Source of the DNA: a virus
Strand: one strand, 5' to 3'
Virus record (IMG/VR): IMGVR_UViG_3300025070_000067
Coordinates: 1 to 44,064 of that record
DNA: 44,064 nucleotides
The first letter of the stretch is position 1. Each line of letters starts with the position of its first letter. The translations under genes and the position numbers were made by a program. Of this stretch, positions 29,112-38,010 are shown piece by piece. The notes under the pieces are model-generated. The model had not been told where the DNA came from. It did not search any database and saw nothing but the letters and a program-made list of their open reading frames with translations.

Positions 29112-32100
29112 GATGCTTTATTTGTTACGACTCCATTAGAATCAACAGTCAATACATCAGTACCCACCTTGTAAAACCCTGCTGATGCTCTTGTTGAGCC
29201 ATTAGAATTAGTAAATATAATATCGTGTAGAACAGGTGTACCTCCAGACCCACCGCTAAATGTTGAGTGGTAAAATGTTGTCGCAGGTGTTCCTGCACAC
29301 GCTGTAACAGAACTTGACGCATTGAAGAACCCAGTGAATGACGGCAGTGCGGTAGCACAGCTTGCGGTTATTTGGAACAGATTTGCCTTAACACAGAAGA
29401 AGTTTAGCAACAGCCTGGATGGAGATGCTGATGTCTTTGGAACAATCATTACATACTCGGCCACATTTGTAGCGGCAGTAACCTCAGAGGTGTCTACCAA
29501 TACACTTTGAACCCCATCGTTCGTGTAAGAAGAACCATTAAAATCTCTAACCGTAAACGGAACTGAAGCAGAACCCGAAGAAGGTAGTGGCGCAATCTTG
29601 CCATTGTGAGACCAAAACTTTTGAACAAACCCAAGCACAGACGAAGTGTATGAGTTAAACGTATTTGCTCCCAAGCTAGCTATCATCATTCCTGCGTGAT
29701 CTGTAGCCGACAAAGCTCCAGACAAGTCAACATTAGGCTTTATCCTGATAGTAACAGCACCCGTTGCGCTTCCAAGCTCCACAGGCAACCTATATAACTC
29801 TTGGTTTGAAACAACCTGAGCTGGCACAAATGGAGTTGACGCTGACGTAGCACAAGCCGTAGCGCACGTAGGGCAGTCAACTATTTCAGACAATTGACCT
29901 CCATTTATATGATAAGCCACTCCATTGCCCCTACTGTACAGACCATCGTTTGCGATGTTGGCCAAGTCTCTATCCGTAAATACTCCATTTACTTTCAATG
30001 GGTCATCCGCATCAATATATAATTGTGTGCTTCCTGTGGTGCAACAGACAGTATTTAGGTTGTCATCAAATGAACTTGCAGGAGAAACCACACTAAAATC
30101 AGCTGGTCTGTTTACATTCCTTAAATCCCATATTAGATACAAGTAGTTTTCCCCACTCTCCCTTACATAATTAAAGTTAGCAAAGTACCCGTCGCCTGCA
30201 CTGTTAGCAGAAATAGATGTCGGGGGCTTTAATTCAGAGTTAGCTAGTATTGTTTGAATCTGAGATGCCGTATACTGCGTAGAGGTCTCAAGTATTCTAA
30301 ACCTATGGACAGGGTCAGCAGCAGTCATATCATCTAAAACAAACGACCCATTATTAAACGCAGCCATTCTTATTGTATCACCACTGACGGGTATAACACC
30401 CTCTCCAGGCAATCCTGCCTTCTGAATAAAACTACTCACGACAGTAGCGTCTGTTCCTGTTCCTAAAACAAACTGCCCCCCTTCTAAGTCTGAGTAACCT
30501 CCGCTTTCTATTCTTGAGAATGCATATCCAACTTGTTGGTCATCACTTTCGTTGCTATTAAGGACAACATAAACAACATTTAACCTAGTAGGTTCAGGGC
30601 AAGGTGCTTTCACAACAAAATTACCCATAACCTTTGCGGGGAACAATATAGACAAGTCCATAGTGCTCGGCTTGGAGGCACTCTTAGTAAAGGCAAACGA
30701 AGACGTTGATGATTTCGCACTTCCACTACCTCCCTGAGTTGACCCATTCCAAGTTATGGTTGGCGTAATAGAGCCCGTAGAACTTTTTTTAATTAAATAT
30801 TCGTCTCCTAATTTAAGGACACCCCCTGCATTTTGAATTAGTTCTGTCTCAGACGTAACAGACTTAACACTGCCAACCGCCCCTGTTGTTTTATTTACAA
30901 TAACATCATTAAGAGCAACTCCATCCGTAGCGAACGTGGCATTTGTATCTATAAGTTTTCTTCCTTCAGCAAAAGCATAAACCTCATATCGTCTACCTGA
31001 CAATGATATGTCGGAGCTTAATGTGAGTTGTGTATCCGAGTCAATACTAGATATGGTAGCAAGACCAGCACCATCAGTCATTCTAACTTGGTCGTTAACC
31101 GTAACTGTTGCTACAAACTTAGCGTTACTGTCTATTAACTTGTTTGCTGAAGACGATGTAGTCGTGCCCGATGTTTTTTGATTAGGGTTTGCTGTACTAG
31201 AACCCTCAGATACAAACTGAGCCAAATCAGATATGTTGACTTCAACAGTAACTGGGCCTACCGCATCCCCTAAATCTACCGTTGTGTTTATTGTGTCCCC
31301 TGCCCTACTTGTTGTTATTTCCCTCTGTATTATAATATCACAAGGCTCTATGACATTTACAGCTGGGAGTGATGTGTCGGTAGATGTTAAAACGTATTCG
31401 TCTGAGTCTTCATCGAAAGCTCCTATATGCTGTTTGTTTATATTTTCTTTTAGGTTGTCTCTAAAGAATGACCTCAATCCAATCTTAGAAACCTCAAGCA
31501 TTTCCATATCCCTTACCGATGACCCTGCTAACCTTATAACCGCACCTCTTTTTGTATCTGCAAAGAAATAATCCATTCCGTGCCTAGCAAAACTTTCAGG
31601 ATTTCTGCTTATCCCAAACTCCTCCAATCTAGCAACCTGAGTTCCTAAAAAAATATCTGACTCAGCATTTAATGCAACATTGCCCGAAGATGTTGTTACC
31701 AAAGTTTTATCAATAAGACAATAAGAAACCCGATCCTCTTGTAGTATTAAAAGGTCGTTACCTATATCTTGTATCACCATAACTTCGCCCAAAGACTTGT
31801 CTAGGTCTTGAAAATTAGCAACGCCTAAGTTAAACTCGTTTAATTTGTTTAATCCAGTTTCCTCTATAAAAACGCCACTATAAGTTAGGGATGCGAATCT
31901 GTCTATCTCTTTAAACTCTTTCTCTGCAACAGTCATAACCCTTTCACCTAGCGTTATTTTGTTGTCTGTTATCCTGTCCCTTATGCGCATAGACTCAGCA
32001 CCATTAGAGAACATTATGCAGTTAAAGAAGTTAAGGTCACATATGGCATCAGCACTTGTCGCTGTATTTTGATCTTGTGTGTTACCCTTGTGAATTCTCT

Positions 32101-34981
32101 TGCTAGCCCCGTCAACGCCTACGTCAAATGTTTGATTGCCCTCAAAGTATATATCGTTATTTAATTCAAGAGCCTTAGTTTCAAATATAAAAGTACCATT
32201 AGACTGTTGAATTTTTATTATTCCGTTGCTTTTTGCTTTCTTGCGTCCAGCACAACCCCTTCTACCAGCACGAGTGTGTAGCTCTAACCCGCCATTAGAT
32301 TGCCTTACAAATTGAAATTCATGCTTGCCGTTAGGGTCGCTTCCAAATATATTGTTAGACCCTCCATCATTTATTGAGTCCCCTATCGAGGGGTCGTAGT
32401 GACTATCTAAAGAAATATCGCCACTATCAATTTTGAATCTATCAAAATCCAAACCTCCCAAGTGATTATCAAAAAAGTCTTTAAAGTTTGCATAATCAGA
32501 CTGAGCAACAAAGTCATCCATTATGTACTCATCAAAAAATCCATCACAATTCCCTTTTGTACCATCTCTATGATGTTTTATTTTCATAGATATAATACTT
32601 CCTGCGGTAATTGCTATATCTGCTCCTCCAGTATCAAATAGCTCAAATGCCAATACTGGTTGCTTATTCCTTTTTGTTTTTACAGCATCAGGGTCAATTA
32701 TCTTTAAGGTAGAAACTCCACTACTTACATCAAAATCACCGTCAGGCTTAATAGACATATAAAGACCCGATGGGCTGCTTGCAGGTACAGGAAGTCCGTC
32801 TTCTTCAAAAGATTCAACGCCTAGCACAGTGCATTCTATCAAATTATCGACAGCTCCAGCAGAATCTGATTTTACAATCAACCTGTCCCCCTCCTTCATT
32901 TTCTGCTTGTTGTCACCCTCTAGTCTAAAGTAAGCCGTTCCATTAGCATCGTCTATAAATACGATGTCACTATATATGGTGTCGTAGTCCCCGCCCGAAC
33001 TCTTCATAAAGAACTTATACTTGCTAGCCCAAGTCGGCGGCTTTTGGGTCACAGGTATTCTTACCCTAGTTCCATTTATTTCGTTATTATTCCCTGCCGA
33101 AATGAAAAAATTGTTGTTTTGAGATGTAAGAACAGTAGACGATCTATTGTATTCATCCATATAAACTATTCCTACCTCGTAATCCCTATTACTATGAAGC
33201 GACTTTTGTCCTGCGTCAGGAGGTAAAGCCACATAATCCATACTAGCAATACTAAAGTATTCGTAAAAATCGGTGCTAGAGTGGTTCAACTTAAACGCTG
33301 GAAACTTGAACGTTACACTATTGTTACCTAGCGTAGGGGTAACCTGTATCTGTCTTGTTTCAACGAGACTACTTATACTTGTCCCAATGGCCTCAATCCC
33401 GTTTGCAATTATAGACATGCTTGGCCTACTCCTAGTACCTTCGTAAGCACACATATATTGCTCTGTAAATTTTCCAGTTGCATTGCAAGAATTGTTATCT
33501 GTTACAGACTTGGAGGTGTCTATATTGGCTATGTTAGTATAGCCCTGAGAAGTTATATCAAAACCCAATGCGTTTTTAAACTCAGGACTATTAAATAAGT
33601 CATATACTGAGCTGTAATCTTTGGGCAGTTTAAAAAACATTTCATAAGAAAATGTACTTAACTCAGAAGATGTTGGCACATAGGTCGAAGAAGCCTCTCT
33701 AGAAAAATTAAATAGTAACCTAAAAGAAGCACCTTGGTTTAAATTTTGATTTGAAAAATCAATACTTGCTTGAGCATTGTCTACGGTCACTGCCCCTCCA
33801 CTAATGTTGTAGTCTAGATTTGAAAAAGAAATTTCTGAATCCGCTTGAGTTTTGGTTACTCCTAAATCCAGCTCTCTTCGTTCAGCAGTGTAGGTCATTT
33901 TTATTTTAGCTCCATCACTATCAACTAAGTCAAAGCCATCCACATAGTTACCATACACTAACCTTCCCCCAATAACGGTTTGAGCCTTTGCGAGCCTAGG
34001 GACATTGTCAAACATCCGTAGAAGCTGGCTGTCTGGAATTGCCGTGTATATCTTGCTGTTGTCAAAAACTATGGTGTGGTCAATATTGTCCGCAAGTCCA
34101 AATTCAACCTTGTCATAGTTTTGAACTACATGAATAGTGTTAGTGCCGCTTATCTTAAAGCATAATTGTATGTCGCTAACATTTTCAGTGCCCGTGTTAA
34201 AGGTTACATCTACTGCATTGTGCTTGTTCGTACACCCATCGTTGTCATACGTTCCCCTGTCAAAGCTAAACTTATTGCTCTCAAATGCCACTTCACTAAA
34301 CTGAGACAATGCACTATACTCCCCATCCTTGTATCTAAATCTGTAAGCGAAACATATAAACTTGTCTTCAATAAAATTCTCTTCGCTACCCGTGCTCATC
34401 GTGCTCACTACTGGAGCGCTTGATGGTGGTTTTTGTATCACACTAAAATCATCTTCGTCAACGTTGTCAGCGAAAGGTGACCCTGATGGGAAAGGATAGT
34501 TCCTTGTTACATTAATTCTTCTTGGTGGGTTAAAGTCGTCTGTGAAAAACAATAAGTCTCCAACCTTATTTATGCCATTTATTAAGTGAGAGGCACTAAA
34601 ATTTAAAACACTTACAGATATGGCGTGATACAGCAATTGATCCGTACTCATGTTATATGAGATAATCATATCCACAGCAGTCGTCGTTGCCCCTGTTGTG
34701 TTTGTACCCCCCGGATCGTGAACAAACCAATATATAGTTTCATTGGCATCATCTGCAAAAGCACCCAAGCACACGGTATCAAAAGAAAGTCTTATTCCTG
34801 CAAACTCCAGCGCTGAGAGTCTTTTACTCCCTTGAACATTCTGTACAGCACCTATTTCACCAGAGTCACCCGCACTGTTAACTCTAATATTCATTGCATC
34901 GATATACTGACTTTCAGGGACGATTCTTTCATCCGACCCTTTGTTCATTCTACCTGCGGTAAATTCCCTACGTTCTCTCAT
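29105..34981 (-). CDS. 1958-residue tail protein (nozzle/muzzle or receptor-binding type)
   Basis: The N-terminus (FTAGRMNKGSDERIVPESQY, then DAMNIRV and EIGAVQNVQG) matches a conserved start I associate with large tail proteins of crAss-like and other Bacteroidota phages. The first ~700 residues are beta-rich and could form the nozzle propeller. Two tandem copies of a small GD-type module lie near residues 1278-1400. The C-terminus is Cys-containing, with CCTTG, CPTCATAC and a last segment AGFYKVGTDVLTVDSNGVV ending in Cys, resembling a repeated adhesin module of Bacteroidota proteins. It follows the adaptor gene through an ATGA overlap. It probably combines a tail-tip structure with host recognition. 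Confidence 0.75.
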   Translation of the reverse strand: MRERREFTAGRMNKGSDERIVPESQYIDAMNIRVNSAGDSGEIGAVQNVQGSKRLSALEFAGIRLSFDTVCLGAFADDANETIYWFVHDPGGTNTTGATTTAVDMIISYNMSTDQLLYHAISVSVLNFSASHLINGINKVGDLLFFTDDFNPPRRINVTRNYPFPSGSPFADNVDEDDFSVIQKPPSSAPVVSTMSTGSEENFIEDKFICFAYRFRYKDGEYSALSQFSEVAFESNKFSFDRGTYDNDGCTNKHNAVDVTFNTGTENVSDIQLCFKISGTNTIHVVQNYDKVEFGLADNIDHTIVFDNSKIYTAIPDSQLLRMFDNVPRLAKAQTVIGGRLVYGNYVDGFDLVDSDGAKIKMTYTAERRELDLGVTKTQADSEISFSNLDYNISGGAVTVDNAQASIDFSNQNLNQGASFRLLFNFSREASSTYVPTSSELSTFSYEMFFKLPKDYSSVYDLFNSPEFKNALGFDITSQGYTNIANIDTSKSVTDNNSCNATGKFTEQYMCAYEGTRSRPSMSIIANGIEAIGTSISSLVETRQIQVTPTLGNNSVTFKFPAFKLNHSSTDFYEYFSIASMDYVALPPDAGQKSLHSNRDYEVGIVYMDEYNRSSTVLTSQNNNFFISAGNNNEINGTRVRIPVTQKPPTWASKYKFFMKSSGGDYDTIYSDIVFIDDANGTAYFRLEGDNKQKMKEGDRLIVKSDSAGAVDNLIECTVLGVESFEEDGLPVPASSPSGLYMSIKPDGDFDVSSGVSTLKIIDPDAVKTKRNKQPVLAFELFDTGGADIAITAGSIISMKIKHHRDGTKGNCDGFFDEYIMDDFVAQSDYANFKDFFDNHLGGLDFDRFKIDSGDISLDSHYDPSIGDSINDGGSNNIFGSDPNGKHEFQFVRQSNGGLELHTRAGRRGCAGRKKAKSNGIIKIQQSNGTFIFETKALELNNDIYFEGNQTFDVGVDGASKRIHKGNTQDQNTATSADAICDLNFFNCIMFSNGAESMRIRDRITDNKITLGERVMTVAEKEFKEIDRFASLTYSGVFIEETGLNKLNEFNLGVANFQDLDKSLGEVMVIQDIGNDLLILQEDRVSYCLIDKTLVTTSSGNVALNAESDIFLGTQVARLEEFGISRNPESFARHGMDYFFADTKRGAVIRLAGSSVRDMEMLEVSKIGLRSFFRDNLKENINKQHIGAFDEDSDEYVLTSTDTSLPAVNVIEPCDIIIQREITTSRAGDTINTTVDLGDAVGPVTVEVNISDLAQFVSEGSSTANPNQKTSGTTTSSSANKLIDSNAKFVATVTVNDQVRMTDGAGLATISSIDSDTQLTLSSDISLSGRRYEVYAFAEGRKLIDTNATFATDGVALNDVIVNKTTGAVGSVKSVTSETELIQNAGGVLKLGDEYLIKKSSTGSITPTITWNGSTQGGSGSAKSSTSSFAFTKSASKPSTMDLSILFPAKVMGNFVVKAPCPEPTRLNVVYVVLNSNESDDQQVGYAFSRIESGGYSDLEGGQFVLGTGTDATVVSSFIQKAGLPGEGVIPVSGDTIRMAAFNNGSFVLDDMTAADPVHRFRILETSTQYTASQIQTILANSELKPPTSISANSAGDGYFANFNYVRESGENYLYLIWDLRNVNRPADFSVVSPASSFDDNLNTVCCTTGSTQLYIDADDPLKVNGVFTDRDLANIANDGLYSRGNGVAYHINGGQLSEIVDCPTCATACATSASTPFVPAQVVSNQELYRLPVELGSATGAVTIRIKPNVDLSGALSATDHAGMMIASLGANTFNSYTSSVLGFVQKFWSHNGKIAPLPSSGSASVPFTVRDFNGSSYTNDGVQSVLVDTSEVTAATNVAEYVMIVPKTSASPSRLLLNFFCVKANLFQITASCATALPSFTGFFNASSSVTACAGTPATTFYHSTFSGGSGGTPVLHDIIFTNSNGSTRASAGFYKVGTDVLTVDSNGVVTNKASC

Positions 34982-35901
34982 TTAATTATGTTACCCTGAG
35001 ACCTTAAATTCATTAGTAGTCTTCCTGGGTGAATATTGCTCAATCGTATTTTAGCGTTTCTAAGCAAGGCTGTCTTATCTTTTTGAGACCTCCTGACAAC
35101 ATACTCTTGAACACCCACCCTAGAGTTGACTATCATATATTTTATGTAAGCATATACATACTCCTCAAATAGCTTGTTCACACTCACTAACGAGTCATCT
35201 CCACCCTCCATGCCATCAGAAATATATTCCAATAAGCAAGTTTCATGAGCCATGTGAGACGAGAAGTTTATAACCCCAGCCCTTCTATCAATTCTAAAAG
35301 TGGGGTTAGCGTTTGCCGTTTCTGAATTAAGTCCAAATCTAGATCCAATGTCATAGTCAAAATAAAATTTCCCATCAACAAAGAACCCCTCCCTGCCGTG
35401 GAATCTACTTCCCTCGTTAAAGTATAAAGTTCTTGCTGCTCCGTTTATTCTATCTAAATCTAACTCAGATTGTTCGGGCTGTATTATCTCTCCCGTCTCG
35501 TCAAACAAAATTCTACAATCATTGTCTTGAAGGTAAGATATAGCACTATTGGCTTGAATGTTTTCTGTTAAAGGGAATAACGCACCGTCTTTGTATAGAG
35601 ATATTCTTATCCAATTAACAAAGTCAGGAGGCAAAACAAACCTCAGATTATCACAAACCTCAAGTTCCAATGCTTTTATTTCCTTAAATGCATCGTAGTT
35701 TAATTCTTGAATACCACGCTTTGCATAAAATATAACTTGGGCTCTAGATACATTGGCTAGCATCTCGTTGTTGCCCGTGTACATCATCATAAAATTATTG
35801 ACAATGTCCTTTAGCGGAACATACTGATATGAGCCCCAATTAGCATTCTCAGGAACTGCACCTGCATTTTCATAATATTGATATCCTGTTAAATATGGCA
35901 T
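34978..35901 (-). CDS. Tail adaptor/tubular-like protein
   Basis: The 307-residue protein contains VPLKDIVNNFMMMYTG, RAQVIFYAKRGIQELNYDAF and LPPDFVNWIRISLY in its first 120 residues, then a tail with KYMIVNSRVGVQEY and RRSQKDKTALLRNAKIRLSN. This resembles the tail tubular/adaptor proteins (T7 gp11, P22 gp4 group) annotated in crAss-like genomes. Such proteins form a ring below the portal and connect to the nozzle. It is coupled to both neighbours (TAATG upstream, ATGA downstream), in the usual order adaptor-nozzle. Assignment is by motif memory and gene order. Confidence 0.7.
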   Translation of the reverse strand: MPYLTGYQYYENAGAVPENANWGSYQYVPLKDIVNNFMMMYTGNNEMLANVSRAQVIFYAKRGIQELNYDAFKEIKALELEVCDNLRFVLPPDFVNWIRISLYKDGALFPLTENIQANSAISYLQDNDCRILFDETGEIIQPEQSELDLDRINGAARTLYFNEGSRFHGREGFFVDGKFYFDYDIGSRFGLNSETANANPTFRIDRRAGVINFSSHMAHETCLLEYISDGMEGGDDSLVSVNKLFEEYVYAYIKYMIVNSRVGVQEYVVRRSQKDKTALLRNAKIRLSNIHPGRLLMNLRSQGNIIK

Positions 35902-36881
35902 TATCTATCTTCGTTTGAATTTAAACCTACTAACCCTGCCGCTGCTTGAGTTACCTCCGTTTCCCTTATTGACATGCCTGCCGAAAGTAGAATTTTAGAT
36001 ATTAAATATGGTATCTCAGACTTTGGCAACTCAAAATCCTGAAAATCAGAAGCGGTGGCATCAAATATTTCTTGACCTTGAGCAGCACCAACAGTCACCC
36101 CTGTCCATTTTGGGTCTTTTGGGTTTCTTACGTATTGAGTTATTACGCTACCAGGGTTTGTTATAGTGTTAGGATACATTATAATGTTATCAGCCTGCAT
36201 CAAGCAAGACGGAAACATAGTAGATGGATTAACCAACGTAGATGCCGCTAGGTTAAATATTTTCGAGGGGTCCTGTATCTCAATCTCACTATACTTACTA
36301 GGATTGAATATTTTGTATTTAAGCGCCCCCGCCCCAAAAATATTGTCGGTAATCTTCAGCGAAGTACCACTCTCCACCTCCACCACAAAGGCCAAGGTGT
36401 TATCATCAGTGTTTACAACCAAGTCACCTGCGGACGCTGTATTCCCAAATGCAGACACCCCCGTAAGTGAAGGATCTACTAGCTTATTGGGACTAACCGC
36501 ACTCTCCTTTGTGCCCGATACCCTTTCAGTATCATAAAAAAAGAGTTTATTAAGAAGATACAGGTCGCTAGGCTTATCATACACATGCCCATCAGTGGCG
36601 TTGCCTAATGGTGCTAAGGTTGAGAATATCTCTATAACTTGTCTTTTACGCTCCGCAAGGTCAGCATACCCATCGTTAGATGCCACAGGACTGGTTGTAG
36701 ATTGGTTTACTGAAACCCTTTTATTTTGCTTGTTAACGTGAGTATTGTAATCATACATATACTCTTTAAATATTTCTAATTGAGCCTGTCTTGCAAAATG
36801 ATTGAAATCAAGCCTAGAAATATATCCGTAATTATTTTTATTCGCTATAGCGAGTACAGTTTGGCGAACCTCATTAATCAT
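35901..36881 (-). CDS. Virion structural protein with INEVRQTVLAIANKNNYGY N-terminus
   Basis: The 326-residue protein starts INEVRQTVLAIANKNNYGY, then DFNHFARQAQLEIFKEYMYD and YNTHVNKQNKRVS, a helical N-terminal pattern I recall from uncharacterised structural proteins of Bacteroidota and marine phages. Residues about 130-195 hold a GDLVVNTDDNTLAFVVEV...YKIF module shared with other virion proteins here. The C-terminal third is beta-rich and ends with helices. It is the first gene after the terminator at 36901-36924 and is coupled to the adaptor gene. A connector, stopper or tail role is likely; which one cannot be decided. Confidence 0.65.
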   Translation of the reverse strand: MINEVRQTVLAIANKNNYGYISRLDFNHFARQAQLEIFKEYMYDYNTHVNKQNKRVSVNQSTTSPVASNDGYADLAERKRQVIEIFSTLAPLGNATDGHVYDKPSDLYLLNKLFFYDTERVSGTKESAVSPNKLVDPSLTGVSAFGNTASAGDLVVNTDDNTLAFVVEVESGTSLKITDNIFGAGALKYKIFNPSKYSEIEIQDPSKIFNLAASTLVNPSTMFPSCLMQADNIIMYPNTITNPGSVITQYVRNPKDPKWTGVTVGAAQGQEIFDATASDFQDFELPKSEIPYLISKILLSAGMSIRETEVTQAAAGLVGLNSNEDR

Positions 36882-36886
36882 AACGC

Positions 36887-36894
36887 TAAAGATA
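36887..36894 (-). promoter_or_regulatory. Candidate -7 element directly before the tail operon
   Basis: On the minus strand TATCTTTA lies five bases upstream of the start codon at 36881, just after a terminator. It matches TAnnTTTG at all but the last base. The spacing to ATG is nearly the same as at the TATATTTG element before the gene at 37915, so a leaderless or near-leaderless transcript is possible. Confidence 0.4.
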
Positions 36895-36900
36895 CAAAAT

Positions 36901-36924
36901 AAAAAAGGGGTCGAAAACGACCCC
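36901..36924 (-). terminator. Rho-independent terminator after the 102-residue head gene
   Basis: On the minus strand GGGGTCG and CGACCCC form a perfect 7-bp stem with loop TTTT, followed by six T. It lies 26 bases after the stop codon at 36950 and before the tail operon. Confidence 0.9.
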
Positions 36925-36949
36925 TAGTTAAAACTAAAAATATAGTTTA

Positions 36950-37258
36950 TTAAGCAATATCAATAGATGTTACTTCAGGTACAGCACCTCCAGCGTCAGT
37001 AATGCCTGCTAAAGAAAGAGGATGAACAATGTCCCTCCACTTTGTTTGCAACGCATCAACAATTGCTGACTCAATTCTATCTCTAACCTCCTCGTTGTTA
37101 GCAGCCATAGCGTCGTGATTAATAGTCACTTTCTTGCCACCAACATAGGTGATTTCAACTTTAGCAGTGCCTGCCTGCTCTACAATAATAATGTCACTGA
37201 TACGAACCAACTGAGTTTGCTCGTTCTTGACAGTTACTTCTAAATACTTTGTATCCAT
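36950..37258 (-). CDS. Small head or decoration-type protein, 102 residues
   Basis: No named family is recognised. The protein is related to its upstream neighbour: both start M(D/E)..KYL, share a strand (QLVRISDIIIVEQ here, NIIRCNDIVSIVQ there), and then share a VEITYVGGKKVTI / IEIQYTGGAMLTI strand and a C-terminal helix (RDRIESAIVDALQ / LFLDALINQIETH). It lacks the roughly 85-residue insert of the neighbour. Its own promoter (37293-37300) and terminator (36901-36924) suggest strong separate expression, as for an abundant capsid accessory protein. An IHF-like role, as proposed for small genes at this place in crAss-like phages, is not supported by visible motifs. Confidence 0.65.
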   Translation of the reverse strand: MDTKYLEVTVKNEQTQLVRISDIIIVEQAGTAKVEITYVGGKKVTINHDAMAANNEEVRDRIESAIVDALQTKWRDIVHPLSLAGITDAGGAVPEVTSIDIA

Positions 37259-37286
37259 GGTAAAAAAAATTTATGGTAAAAAAAAT
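37257..37286. repeat. Direct repeat in the leader of the 102-residue head gene
   Basis: ATGGTAAAAAAAAT occurs at 37257-37270 and 37273-37286. Read on the coding strand, the leader has two A(T8)ACCAT units, the second running into the start codon. The predicted transcription start of the promoter at 37293-37300 falls at the outer edge of the first unit. Confidence 0.75.
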
Positions 37287-37292
37287 ACTCTG

Positions 37293-37300
37293 CAAATATA
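37293..37300 (-). promoter_or_regulatory. Bacteroidota-type promoter TATATTTG before the 102-residue gene
   Basis: On the minus strand TATATTTG matches TAnnTTTG exactly and lies directly after the stop codon of the upstream gene. It is part of the 13-base word TTAGTATATTTGC that also occurs at the promoter before the gene at 37915. No good -33 TTTG is visible, so a phage-specific or factor-assisted late promoter is possible. Confidence 0.6.
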
Positions 37301-37915
37301 CTAAGAAACTGCAACTGCTGCTGAACCTCTCTGTATGGCCACAAAATCTTCTGAGCCTGGAGGAATAACAAAGTCTGCCATTACCTTGGTGGCACTAGAC
37401 TGCAAGTGTGTTTCTATCTGATTGATAAGAGCATCTAGGAAAAGCCCTGCCTTGGTTTCGTTTGGGTCATTACCTTCAAACACAATCGTTAACATAGCCC
37501 CGCCCGTATACTGAATCTCAATGCCAGTATATATCAGGCCAACAATTGGAGAGCCCGCAGCGACGTCTCTAGCCCCTCCTATTTGAACTATAGATACAAT
37601 ATCATTACATCTAATAATGTTATCTCTTCGAGTGTCCTTGTCGTATATTTGAAACTGCTTGCCTGTTGGTATCCCGAATGTAGACGTTGTGTTTAGTATT
37701 AATTCGTCAGCATCAGTTACGCTTACTACTTTATCAAGCGCATACGCAGGGCCATTGCTACCACCTGTTGAAATTAAGACAAAGTCTCCTGCTTCAGCTA
37801 CTGCTGTGAAATCAATAGCTCCACTTCCTTTTAATTCATTGTTTGTGTTAGGAGCAACACTTGTATCTGCGGCCTTGGCTACAGCTAATGAGTTTATACG
37901 TAAATATTTTTCCAT
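37301..37915 (-). CDS. Head or decoration-type protein, 204 residues
   Basis: The N-terminus (MEKYLRINSL) and residues about 105-175 correspond to the 102-residue protein encoded next. In between (about 24-88) is a GDFVLISTGG...VVSVTDADELILN...FQIYD segment that resembles a module found in the 326-residue, 1958-residue and capsid proteins. The chain therefore looks like a shared fold with an inserted beta module. The gene has its own TATATTTG promoter four bases upstream of the ATG and follows a terminator. A surface or decoration role in the head fits the position after the capsid gene, by inference. Confidence 0.65.
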   Translation of the reverse strand: MEKYLRINSLAVAKAADTSVAPNTNNELKGSGAIDFTAVAEAGDFVLISTGGSNGPAYALDKVVSVTDADELILNTTSTFGIPTGKQFQIYDKDTRRDNIIRCNDIVSIVQIGGARDVAAGSPIVGLIYTGIEIQYTGGAMLTIVFEGNDPNETKAGLFLDALINQIETHLQSSATKVMADFVIPPGSEDFVAIQRGSAAVAVS

Positions 37916-37919
37916 GACG

Positions 37920-37927
37920 CAAATATA
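37920..37927 (-). promoter_or_regulatory. TATATTTG promoter, nearly leaderless, for the 204-residue gene
   Basis: TATATTTG (minus strand) is an exact TAnnTTTG element only four bases upstream of the start codon at 37915. In Bacteroidota the start of transcription is a few bases after this element, so the mRNA would begin at or next to the ATG. The flanking word TTAGTATATTTGC is identical to that at 37293. Confidence 0.6.
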
Positions 37928-37933
37928 CTAAAT

Positions 37934-37960
37934 AAAAAAGGACCCCCGAGAGGGCCCTCT
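37934..37960 (-). terminator. Rho-independent terminator after the 243-residue head gene
   Basis: On the minus strand GGGCCC pairs with GGGTCC (one G-U pair) around the loop TCTCGG, with A-U and G-U extension and six T following. It lies between the TATATTTG at 37989-37996 and the promoter at 37920-37927. Confidence 0.8.
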
Positions 37961-37988
37961 AAACAATAATTATGAACATTTAGCGATT

Positions 37989-37996
37989 CAAATATA
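37989..37996 (-). promoter_or_regulatory. Third TATATTTG element, upstream of a terminator
   Basis: TATATTTG on the minus strand lies 15 bases after the stop codon of the 243-residue gene. Transcription from it would start near 37983 and meet the terminator at 37960-37934 after only about 50 bases. A six-codon frame (37959-37979, ATG to TAG) lies between. This could be a decoy, a tiny RNA or an attenuated leader. Confidence 0.4.
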
Positions 37997-38010
37997 TAGA
38001 TAAATATTTA

